A stretch of DNA of 7,602 nucleotides from positions 1-7,602 of the forward strand of contig JAEZGB010000063.1 in the NCBI GenBank assembly GCA_023437485.1. Reading direction: 5' to 3'. The notes below the pieces were generated by a model. The model made no database searches and was not told the DNA's origin. It saw only the letters and a list, made by a program, of their open reading frames with translations. The position numbers and the translations under genes were made by a program. Positions within the stretch are counted from its first letter, which is position 1. Every line of letters begins with the position of its first letter. Below are positions 1 to 6,349 of this stretch, piece after piece. The DNA is from Bacteroidota bacterium. Its GTDB lineage: Bacteria > Bacteroidota > Bacteroidia > Flavobacteriales > Flavobacteriaceae.

Positions 1-21
1 CCCTTATACCGTACTCCATTT

Positions 22-36
22 TGTTAAAATTTAACA
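22..36. repeat. AT-rich perfect palindrome upstream of the aroC promoter
   Basis: The seven bases TGTTAAA at 22-28 are mirrored by TTTAACA at 30-36 around a single central A. The element ends 11 bases before the putative -33 TTG at 48-50, where an operator or activator site could lie. The arms are all A/T apart from one G:C pair and no T-run follows, so it does not look like a terminator. No regulator can be named from sequence alone, and such palindromes arise by chance in AT-rich leaders. Confidence 0.4.
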
Positions 37-47
37 GTTAAGCCGCC

Positions 48-75
48 TTGGCTCTGCCCTCAAATTCTATCTTTG
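48..75 (+). promoter_or_regulatory. Bacteroidota-type promoter for aroC
   Basis: TTG at 48-50 (-33 element), a 17-base spacer and TATCTTTG at 68-75 fit the Bacteroidota promoter form TTG-N17-23-TAnnTTTG, with every fixed base of the -7 box matching. Transcription would start near 82, giving a leader of roughly 8 bases before the ATG at 90. Short leaders without a Shine-Dalgarno are common in this phylum. The site also argues against translation starting at the TTG at 48, since that codon would be the -33 element itself. Confidence 0.6.
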
Positions 76-89
76 TCAAAACGCCTGAA

Positions 90-1145
90 ATGGGAAACAG
101 TTTTGGCCGAATTTTTAAATTGGCCACATTTGGCGAGTCGCATGGCCCTGCAATAGGGGGAGTTATCGAAGGTTGCCCTCCCGGATTGTCCATCGATACG
201 CAGATCATTCAAAAACAACTTGACCGCAGGCGGCCGGGGCAAAGCGATATTACCTCGCCGCGCAGTGAACAAGATCAGGTCAACCTGCTTTCGGGGATAT
301 TTGAGGGCCGGACCACGGGAACGCCCATTGGTTTTACCGTTGCCAACGCCGATATAAAAAGCTCCGATTACGAACATCTCAAGCAAGCCTACAGGCCCGG
401 CCACGCTGATTTGGTTTATGAGCAAAAATACGGGATCCGCGACCACAGGGGAGGCGGCCGTAGCTCGGCGCGTGAAACGGCCTGCAGAATTGTGGGAGGC
501 GCCGTGGCAAGACTGATTGTACCCGATGTGCGTTTTATTGCCTATGTTTCGGCCGTGGGCGATGTTACCCTTCCCGGCGATGCGATTGTTGATCCCGATG
601 CAATTGAAAGCAATCCGGTTCGGTGCCCCGATTTGCAAACTGCCCGGCAAATGGAACAGCGCATCAGGGAAGCCCGCAATGCCGGCGATTCTATCGGGGG
701 CATTATCACCTGCATAATTAAAGGAGTACCTGCTGGCCTTGGCGAACCGGTTTTTGACAAATTCCACGCCCGGCTTGGCGCTGCGATGCTTTCAATCAAT
801 GCGGTAAAGGGTTTTGAAATCGGTTCGGGCTTCCAGTCCGCCAGGATGCGCGGCAGCGAGCATAATGATATCTTTAACCCGGACGGTTCCACCCGTACCA
901 ACCATGCCGGCGGTGTATTGGGCGGAATCTCTAACGGAATGGACATCGAGTTCAAGGTAGCCTTTAAACCGGTCTCGACACTGATGCGGCCTCAGCCGTC
1001 AATCGACTCCAAGGGAAATCCGGTGATCCTGGAAGGCAAGGGGAGGCACGATCCCTGCGTGGTTCCGCGCGCGGTGCCTATTATTGAAGCAATGGCCGCA
1101 ATGGTTGTTGCTGATTTTTTTCTAATCAATAAACTCAACAAATAG
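90..1145 (+). CDS. aroC: Chorismate synthase
   Basis: AroC catalyses the last step of the shikimate pathway: it removes phosphate from 5-enolpyruvylshikimate-3-phosphate to give chorismate, using reduced FMN, in the cytoplasm. Chorismate feeds phenylalanine, tyrosine, tryptophan, folate and quinone synthesis. The 351-residue product has the family's usual length and its signatures: FGESHG at residues 14-19 with the conserved His18, RRRPG at 46-50, RPGHAD at 102-107 with the second conserved His105, GGGRSSARET at 121-130, NHAGG at 271-275, and the C-terminal GRHDPCVVPRAVP beginning at 318. No key residue is missing. The frame stays open upstream to a TTG at 48, but the ATG at 90 is preferred: it gives the standard MGNSFG-type N-terminus, and a good promoter lies between the two. 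The TAG stop is followed at once by the ATG of a transporter gene, so the two are probably co-transcribed. Confidence 0.97.
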   Translation: MGNSFGRIFKLATFGESHGPAIGGVIEGCPPGLSIDTQIIQKQLDRRRPGQSDITSPRSEQDQVNLLSGIFEGRTTGTPIGFTVANADIKSSDYEHLKQAYRPGHADLVYEQKYGIRDHRGGGRSSARETACRIVGGAVARLIVPDVRFIAYVSAVGDVTLPGDAIVDPDAIESNPVRCPDLQTARQMEQRIREARNAGDSIGGIITCIIKGVPAGLGEPVFDKFHARLGAAMLSINAVKGFEIGSGFQSARMRGSEHNDIFNPDGSTRTNHAGGVLGGISNGMDIEFKVAFKPVSTLMRPQPSIDSKGNPVILEGKGRHDPCVVPRAVPIIEAMAAMVVADFFLINKLNK

Positions 1146-2420
1146 ATGAAATTAGCTTTGCACTGGAAGATTTTGATCGGGATGATAGCGGGGCTGCTGG
1201 TGGGCTATGTCATGAAAACGATGGGGGCTTCCCCGGCAGTGGTAGATTGGATCAAGCCTTTTGGAACGGTATTTATTAACTTGCTGAAGATGATTGCGGT
1301 ACCGCTGATCATCGTTTCGCTTATAACCGGTCTTGCCGATCTCAAAGATCTTACAAAGCTTTCCCGACTCGGGGGGCGCACCGTGGCGCTTTACCTTTTT
1401 ACCACCGTTTTTGCCGTATCGCTTGGGCTGGTGCTTGCCAATTTGGTCAAGCCGGGCAGTTTTATCAATGAATCCTCACGTGAAAGCCTTTTAAAGAGTT
1501 TTGCCGGCGATGCAGCCCAGAAAATTGAACTGGCCGAGAGCGCCAAAAACAGGGGGCCACTGCAGCCTCTGGTTGACATCGTTCCTGAAAACTTTTTCCA
1601 TGCCCTTACTGACAATGGGAGCATGCTCCAGGTAATCCTGTTTGCGATCCTGATTGGGATAGCGCTGATCATGATTGACCAGAAAACTGCGCTGCCGGTA
1701 ATTGATTTTTTCAAAGGGTTAAACCAGGTAATCCTGAAAATGATCGATATGATCATGCTTTTCGCGCCCTACGGTGTATTTGCCCTGATGGCCGCGCTTA
1801 TGGCCGAAATTCCAGACTTTTCAACATTATCGGCGCTTCTGATTTACGCTGCAACAGTACTCATCGGATTGGTTTTCATGCTCGTGGTTTTTTATCCGGC
1901 ACTGCTGTACATTTTTGCCCGGGTTAATCCCAAGAGATTTTTCTCGGCAATAGCGCCCGCGCAACTTTTGGCATTTTCCACCAGTTCCAGCGCGGCGACC
2001 TTGCCGGTGACCATGGAAAGGGTAACTGAAAATTTGGGTGTGGACGACGAGGTTTCGAGCTTTGTGCTTCCGCTGGGCGCTACGGTCAATATGGATGGAA
2101 CCAGCCTGTACCAGTCGGTAGCCGCCGTCTTTATTGCGCAGGCGCTGGGAATCCCTCTTGATTTACCCACGCAGCTTATGATAGTGGTCACGGCAACGCT
2201 CGCTTCAATCGGATCGGCAGCCGTACCCAGCGCGGGGATGGTGATGCTGGTCATTGTACTGGGACAGGCCGGTATCCCCGAAGCCGGGTTGGCGCTTATT
2301 TTCGCTATTGACCGCCCGCTGGATATGTGCCGGACAACGGTCAATATTACCAGTGATGCGTGCGTCGCCGGAATAGTGGCTAACTCAGTAGGCAAACTTG
2401 GCCCGGGGAAAAGTGACTAA
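1146..2420 (+). CDS. Dicarboxylate/amino acid:cation symporter (SLC1/DAACS family)
   Basis: This is a 424-residue inner-membrane secondary transporter of the glutamate/aspartate/C4-dicarboxylate family (GltP, GltT, DctA, GltPh), which couples Na+ or H+ entry to substrate uptake. Hydrophobic segments run through the whole length, as expected for eight helices and two re-entrant hairpins. Diagnostic motifs are all present: the serine-rich HP1 tip STSSSA at residues 278-283, NMDGT at 315-319 in TM7, SIGSAAVPSAG in HP2 around 354-364, and DMCRTTVN at 393-400 in TM8. In that last motif Asp393, Arg396, Thr397 and Asn400 correspond to GltPh D394, R397, T398 and N401. The arginine predicts an acidic substrate, because neutral amino acid members replace it. 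Asp404 matches the GltPh cation-site D405, preceded by Ser where GltPh has Gly. The exact substrate (glutamate, aspartate or succinate/malate) cannot be told. The start abuts the aroC stop, suggesting translational coupling; the last 4 bases overlap the end of the convergent DCC gene. Confidence 0.93.
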   Translation: MKLALHWKILIGMIAGLLVGYVMKTMGASPAVVDWIKPFGTVFINLLKMIAVPLIIVSLITGLADLKDLTKLSRLGGRTVALYLFTTVFAVSLGLVLANLVKPGSFINESSRESLLKSFAGDAAQKIELAESAKNRGPLQPLVDIVPENFFHALTDNGSMLQVILFAILIGIALIMIDQKTALPVIDFFKGLNQVILKMIDMIMLFAPYGVFALMAALMAEIPDFSTLSALLIYAATVLIGLVFMLVVFYPALLYIFARVNPKRFFSAIAPAQLLAFSTSSSAATLPVTMERVTENLGVDDEVSSFVLPLGATVNMDGTSLYQSVAAVFIAQALGIPLDLPTQLMIVVTATLASIGSAAVPSAGMVMLVIVLGQAGIPEAGLALIFAIDRPLDMCRTTVNITSDACVAGIVANSVGKLGPGKSD

Positions 2421-2842
2421 AACGCAAGGAACTTGCCGCGGACCTCGGGTGTGGGAATCATGCATTCGTCTTTCTGTCCGTACCATTTGTAGCGGTTGCG
2501 TGCCACGAAATCATAAACGGAATCGCGCAATGACTTGGGCAGGATTTTGAACCCTATCGCCAGTGCCGGCAATCCGCCAAGATGGCGCCCTATTTCCAAC
2601 GCCGCCGTTGATTTATGATAATAGGCCACGCCGGGATCATAAAGTACGATACTGTCCATTTTGTCGGGATCGACACCCATGTGCGCCAGGATTTTTTTTC
2701 CTAGTTCCGATTGCAGCGGAAGGAAGCGAAAAACATCCTTTTTGTCGCGCCTGATGACGTATTGCACAAAGGAATCGCAAAGGTTGCAAACCCCGTCAAA
2801 CAATATTATTTTTTTGCCCGTGGGCAGGTCGGTAAGTTCCAT
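2417..2842 (-). CDS. DCC-family thiol-disulfide oxidoreductase-like protein (DUF393)
   Basis: The 141-residue product begins with a beta strand leading into FDGVCNLC at residues 15-22. That is the DxxCxxC motif (Asp16, Cys19, Cys22) that names the DCC family, also called DUF393 or YuxK-like and predicted to have a thioredoxin-like redox fold. The family's C-terminal hallmark is also present: VARNRYKWYG around 113-122, then Cys127 and a proline-containing tail. There is no signal peptide or clear membrane helix, so a cytoplasmic protein is likely. Length is typical of the family. The biochemical partner is unknown for most members, and thiol-disulfide exchange is inferred from the CxxC motif. 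The start lies 2 bases after the mutS2 stop on the same strand, so it is almost certainly translated from the mutS2 message. The TAG stop overlaps the symporter's TAA tail to tail by 4 bases. Confidence 0.9.
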   Translation of the reverse strand: MELTDLPTGKKIILFDGVCNLCDSFVQYVIRRDKKDVFRFLPLQSELGKKILAHMGVDPDKMDSIVLYDPGVAYYHKSTAALEIGRHLGGLPALAIGFKILPKSLRDSVYDFVARNRYKWYGQKDECMIPTPEVRGKFLAF

Positions 2843-2844
2843 TT

Positions 2845-5013
2845 CTATTTTTTTGCTTCAACAAGTTCGAGCTCATCAAGGCTTACTTTGGATGTAAAGA
2901 TACCGTAATTTACGGTTGCCTTGTTTTTTTCTATTAAGTCAATGGTGCCAACTGATTTTCCCTCGATCATACGCACGCGGTCGCCTGGTTTGAGCACAGG
3001 CTTGATTTTTTGCACAACGGGTTTGGTCTTCTTTTCCTTCTTTTCACGGCGGATTTCCTCGACTTCCACTTCGACCTCCCGAATGATTTCCTTCTTTTTT
3101 TTCAGGTGCTTTTTTTGTTCTGTGGCCGATGCTTTTTTGCGTTTTGAATTCTCGATTTCAACAAGTTTCAAAAACTCGCCGATAAGGTCTTTTTTGTTCT
3201 TGTTATTGAAATACTTTGATGCCAGGTCCTCGATCTTTTGCCCTATGTAGATGGTTTTCTGGTTGCTGTCATACAACTCCTGGTAACTCTCGAGCTTTTG
3301 CCGAATTTTTTGGTTTATCGACTCCAGCTTTTGGCTTTCCTCGCGTACTTTGAGCTCCTCTTCCTTTAGCGTCATAGACGTTTTTTCCAGTTTGGAGCGC
3401 TCTTTTTGCAACGTTGCGATGGTCTTGTCAAACCTCACCTTACCGCCTTCGACCTTTTTCTTTGCCCTGTTGATCAAACCATACGGGATCCCGTTCTTTT
3501 GCGCGACCTCAAAGGTGAAAGAACTTCCTGCCTGACCCAGAATCAGTTTGTACATGGGTTCAAGGCTTTTTTCATCAAAAAGCATATTGGCATTGGTGGC
3601 ATGAGGCAGTTCATTGGCAAGCATCTTGAGATTGGCGTAATGCGTAGTTATGATGCCGAATGCCTCACGGTAATAGAATTCCTCCAGAAATGTTTCGGCC
3701 AGCGCCCCACCGAGTTCAGGATCAGAACCCGTACCGAATTCATCGATCAAAAACAAAGTTTCCCGATTGCATTTTCGCAAAAAGTAGTTCATGTTTTTGA
3801 GCCGGTAACTATATGTACTAAGATGGTTCTCAATGGATTGATTGTCACCAATATCAGTTAGGATCCGGTCAAATAGAAAGGTTTCGCTGCGGGGGTGTAC
3901 CGGAATGAGCAATCCGCTTTGGAGCATGAGTTGCAAAAGCCCGACGGTTTTAAGCGAAATGGTTTTGCCGCCGGCGTTTGGCCCTGAGATCACGATAATG
4001 CGGTTATCCTGCGACAGTTCAAAAGTCTGGGGATAAGTTGGCAGTTTCTTTTGGTTGTTGGTGAGCAACAAAATGGGGTGGAAGGCATCGCGAAAATAAA
4101 GGCGCCGGTTGGTGGTTATTTCCGGCAAAACCGATTGTGTCCGGATGGCGTACTTCGCCTTGGCCGCAGTAAGGTCAATTTCACTGAGGAAATCCTGGTA
4201 ATGATCCAAAATTTCCACATGAGGTCTCAGGATTGCTGAGAGTTTTCGCAATATCCTGATCACTTCTTCGCGCTGACGGTACTCAAGATCGGCAAGTTCA
4301 CGGCTGTGGCGTAAGGTAGCTTCCGGTTCGATAAAAACAAGGCTCCCGGTTTTTGAACTGCCCATCGCGGTGCCCTTGACCTTCCGGCGGTACATTGCCA
4401 GGACCGCGAGCACACGCCTGTTTTCAACTACCGATTCCCTTATATCGTCCAGATAGCCCAGCTGATTGTATTGAGATAGTGCCGATGTGAAACTCTGGTT
4501 GATCTTGGCCCGCACCACGTTGATCTCCTGCCTGATTAGCTGCAAATTGGGAGATGCGCTATCCTTCACCTCGGCAAATTTATCCACCACCAAATCAATG
4601 GCCGACAAAATCTCCTTTGCAGGTTGCACCGTCGAGGCAAGGTTTGCAAGCCGGGGATAATAATCGTCAAATTTCTTCAGGAATTGCGAAAGGTTCATCG
4701 CCGTTTCGCTAACCTGCCAGATTTTTCGGAAGGCCGCCGGTTCCAGAAAACTGTCGTCGATGGCCAGAAATTGAAGCTCGGCTGAAATGGATTCAAAACC
4801 GTGGTTAGGGATGGCGTTGTTGTTTTGGAAAGACGACTGATATTCACTGGTCATGCCGAGCGCATCCATAAGCCGCTCACGGTTGCGGAAAGGTTTGATG
4901 GAAAGAGCCTTGGAACGCCCCGCATCAGTGCTGCAGGATGCGGCGATGGTTTCCAATACGGTAGGAAATTGAAGGTCCTGGAGAGTCTTGTCGGTTATGC
5001 TGAGCAAATTCAT
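2845..5013 (-). CDS. mutS2: MutS2-type DNA repair ATPase lacking the Smr domain
   Basis: This 722-residue protein belongs to the MutS2 branch, linked in other bacteria to suppression of homologous recombination and to rescue of collided ribosomes rather than classical mismatch repair. It has no N-terminal mismatch-recognition domain. The core and lever region covers about 1-310 and includes the MutS2-type stretch ending SLVFIEPEA near 224-232. The ATPase has Walker A GPNAGGKT at 344-351, the signature STYS at 399-402, Walker B LIDEFGTGSDP near 422-432 and the switch TTHY at 456-459. A coiled coil follows (about 525-600), then a very Lys/Glu-rich linker (about 622-665) and a small KOW-like segment starting at PGD (676-678). 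The protein ends at 722 with no Smr nuclease domain, whereas B. subtilis MutS2 (about 785 residues) carries one. The ATG at 5013 is chosen over an upstream TTG at 5028, because that TTG lies inside the -7 promoter box. The downstream DCC gene is 2 bases away. Confidence 0.93.
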   Translation of the reverse strand: MNLLSITDKTLQDLQFPTVLETIAASCSTDAGRSKALSIKPFRNRERLMDALGMTSEYQSSFQNNNAIPNHGFESISAELQFLAIDDSFLEPAAFRKIWQVSETAMNLSQFLKKFDDYYPRLANLASTVQPAKEILSAIDLVVDKFAEVKDSASPNLQLIRQEINVVRAKINQSFTSALSQYNQLGYLDDIRESVVENRRVLAVLAMYRRKVKGTAMGSSKTGSLVFIEPEATLRHSRELADLEYRQREEVIRILRKLSAILRPHVEILDHYQDFLSEIDLTAAKAKYAIRTQSVLPEITTNRRLYFRDAFHPILLLTNNQKKLPTYPQTFELSQDNRIIVISGPNAGGKTISLKTVGLLQLMLQSGLLIPVHPRSETFLFDRILTDIGDNQSIENHLSTYSYRLKNMNYFLRKCNRETLFLIDEFGTGSDPELGGALAETFLEEFYYREAFGIITTHYANLKMLANELPHATNANMLFDEKSLEPMYKLILGQAGSSFTFEVAQKNGIPYGLINRAKKKVEGGKVRFDKTIATLQKERSKLEKTSMTLKEEELKVREESQKLESINQKIRQKLESYQELYDSNQKTIYIGQKIEDLASKYFNNKNKKDLIGEFLKLVEIENSKRKKASATEQKKHLKKKKEIIREVEVEVEEIRREKKEKKTKPVVQKIKPVLKPGDRVRMIEGKSVGTIDLIEKNKATVNYGIFTSKVSLDELELVEAKK

Positions 5014-5014
5014 T

Positions 5015-5031
5015 AATTTGAAATGCAAATT
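5015..5031. repeat. Inverted repeat between the mutS2 -7 box and start codon
   Basis: AATTTG at 5015-5020 and CAAATT at 5026-5031 are perfect reverse complements separated by five bases. The repeat overlaps the -7 box of the proposed mutS2 promoter and ends one base before the mutS2 start codon. It would be a natural place for a repressor or a small 5' hairpin, but one arm is partly the promoter consensus itself, so chance is a serious alternative. Confidence 0.3.
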
Positions 5032-5033
5032 TA
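5026..5033 (-). promoter_or_regulatory. -7 box of a Bacteroidota-type promoter for mutS2
   Basis: Read on the - strand, these bases are TAAATTTG, a full match to TAnnTTTG, placed 12 bases before the mutS2 ATG. No TTG or TTTG stands at the usual 17-23 base distance upstream, so the -33 element is missing or weak. The predicted leader is only a few bases, with no Shine-Dalgarno. Confidence 0.5.
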
Positions 5034-5053
5034 AGCAAAAATGGCCATCAGGC

Positions 5054-5084
5054 TTTGGGCCGCCAACGTACTTTACTATATTTG
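5054..5084 (+). promoter_or_regulatory. Bacteroidota-type promoter for ung
   Basis: TTTG at 5054-5057, a 19-base spacer and TATATTTG at 5077-5084 form the cleanest promoter in the window, matching both consensus elements and the preferred spacing. Transcription would begin around 5090, just before the ung ATG at 5099. An AAAGG at 5088-5092 resembles a weak ribosome binding site but would lie at or across the predicted 5' end. Confidence 0.65.
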
Positions 5085-5098
5085 GATAAAGGCTGATT

Positions 5099-5764
5099 AT
5101 GCTTCAAATACCTGAAGGTTCCTGGAAATCGTTGCTTGCCGGGGAATGTGAAAAGGAATATTTCAAACTACTGGCTATCCAGGTTCACGATGCCTTTCAG
5201 GCCGCGCCCTGTTATCCGCCAGCCACCCATATTTTTGAGGCTTTCAAACACTGCGAGGTTTCCGATGTCAAAGTCGTCATTTTGGGCCAGGATCCCTACC
5301 ACGGGCCGGGACAGGCCCACGGGCTCAGCTTCTCGGTGAATGACGGGCTGTCATTTCCACCTTCGTTACGCAATATTTTCAGGGAGGTCAATCAAGATAC
5401 CGGCGCCCAGATTCCTTTTTCCGGCAATCTCGACAGGTGGGCGCGCCAAGGCGTATTGCTGCTCAATGACGTGCTCACCGTATCGCACGGAAAGCCGGGC
5501 AGTCACCAAAAAATGGGTTGGGAAAAATTCACTTCGGCAATAATCCAGGCGCTTTCGACACATAGGGATCACCTGGTATTCATGCTTTGGGGGACACCGG
5601 CAAGGGCAAAGGGCAAAAATATAGACCGCCATCGGCATCTGGTGCTGGAATCCGGGCATCCGTCGCCCATGAGCGCCAACCGGGGCCTTTGGTTTGGCAA
5701 CCGGCATTTCAGCCAGGCCAATGAATACTTGCGGCAGCACTCCAAAACACCAATCGATTGGTAA
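5099..5764 (+). CDS. ung: Uracil-DNA glycosylase, family 1
   Basis: Ung removes uracil from DNA, arising from cytosine deamination or dUMP incorporation, to begin base excision repair in the cytoplasm. The 221-residue product has normal family length. It carries the water-activating loop GQDPYH at 63-68 (catalytic Asp65), the uracil-stacking Phe78 in LSFSV, Asn123 in LLNDVLTV for uracil recognition, and the minor-groove loop HPSPMSANRG starting at His187. Residues 123 and 187 fall at the same numbers as in E. coli Ung. The one departure is Met191, where E. coli and human enzymes have the leucine that wedges into DNA. The N-terminal IPEGSWKSLL and the YFKLL that follows are typical of the family, supporting the ATG at 5099. 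It is divergent from mutS2 across an 85-base control region, and its TAA abuts the end of a convergent lipoprotein gene with no room for a terminator. Confidence 0.97.
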   Translation: MLQIPEGSWKSLLAGECEKEYFKLLAIQVHDAFQAAPCYPPATHIFEAFKHCEVSDVKVVILGQDPYHGPGQAHGLSFSVNDGLSFPPSLRNIFREVNQDTGAQIPFSGNLDRWARQGVLLLNDVLTVSHGKPGSHQKMGWEKFTSAIIQALSTHRDHLVFMLWGTPARAKGKNIDRHRHLVLESGHPSPMSANRGLWFGNRHFSQANEYLRQHSKTPIDW

Positions 5765-6337
5765 TCAGTTTACGGTAAAGGTGTAGTATCCGAAGGGGTT
5801 CAGCGCGTTGGTTGTGGAAAAGATATTAAGGGTAACCGCATTGCCCGGGCTCCGCGACCGCAGGGCAACCCGGTCGGGCGCCGAACTGTTGAGGCTGTAG
5901 CTCAGCCGGTAATTTCCCTGCTGCTCCAGTCGGATCCCTCCGCGGTAGCGATAAGTCTGCAAGGCGGAGTCAAAATCCAGGATGCCCTGCACAAATGACC
6001 CAACTTCATGGCTCCCAAGATCTGGCACAAAGTTTCCGTTTATATCCACCACTTCCCAGACATCCGGTGAAGTCTCGCGTTCCAAAAGGTACGAAAAATC
6101 AAATTTTGGCGCATTGCCGGTGGTCCTGCGCACGTCCAGCGGATTTGAATAGCCGGCCTCGGTAAGCAGGTTGGGGATTTCGGCAGATACGAACAGGACA
6201 TCGTTCACCTGATAATCAGGCTGTGTTTCAATAAGTACCAGGTTGGACGCATTGACATACTTGGTGTTGTAAAAGCCATCGTCGTTTGAGTCACAGCCAA
6301 TTGCCGCCAAACAAAGGAATAAAAATATCTTTTTCAT
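5765..6337 (-). CDS. Uncharacterised lipoprotein, probably surface-exposed
   Basis: I do not recognise a named family. The 190-residue product opens with a lipoprotein signal peptide: MKK, a hydrophobic stretch, then AAIG before Cys15, the likely lipidated residue. The -3 position is Ala rather than the usual Leu, so the lipobox is slightly atypical. The residues right after the cysteine (DSNDDG) form an acidic patch resembling the lipoprotein export signal that directs Bacteroidota lipoproteins to the outer face of the outer membrane. The rest looks beta-rich, with many aromatic and polar residues and no catalytic motif; it ends in FGYYTFTVN. The stop is directly against the ung stop on the other strand. 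The start lies 12 bases after the stop of the outer-membrane barrel gene, too short a gap for its own promoter, so the two are probably one transcript and may act together at the outer membrane. That partnership is inference. Confidence 0.8.
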   Translation of the reverse strand: MKKIFLFLCLAAIGCDSNDDGFYNTKYVNASNLVLIETQPDYQVNDVLFVSAEIPNLLTEAGYSNPLDVRRTTGNAPKFDFSYLLERETSPDVWEVVDINGNFVPDLGSHEVGSFVQGILDFDSALQTYRYRGGIRLEQQGNYRLSYSLNSSAPDRVALRSRSPGNAVTLNIFSTTNALNPFGYYTFTVN

Positions 6338-6349
6338 TTTGTAAACTGA

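Noticed and set aside
60..767. Long - strand open frame of 235 codons opposite aroC
   Set aside because: It is antisense to a certain aroC gene and has no recognisable domain.
1065..1074. Ten-base GC palindrome CCGCGCGCGG in aroC
   Set aside because: It encodes part of the conserved C-terminal PRAVP segment, so protein constraint and codon choice explain it.
1892..2395. A 167-codon - strand frame opposite the symporter
   Set aside because: It mirrors conserved transporter codons (NMDGT and DMCRTTVN regions), and composition explains it.
3406..3861. A 151-codon + strand frame opposite mutS2
   Set aside because: It lies antisense to the conserved ATPase region; no start context, promoter or family resemblance.
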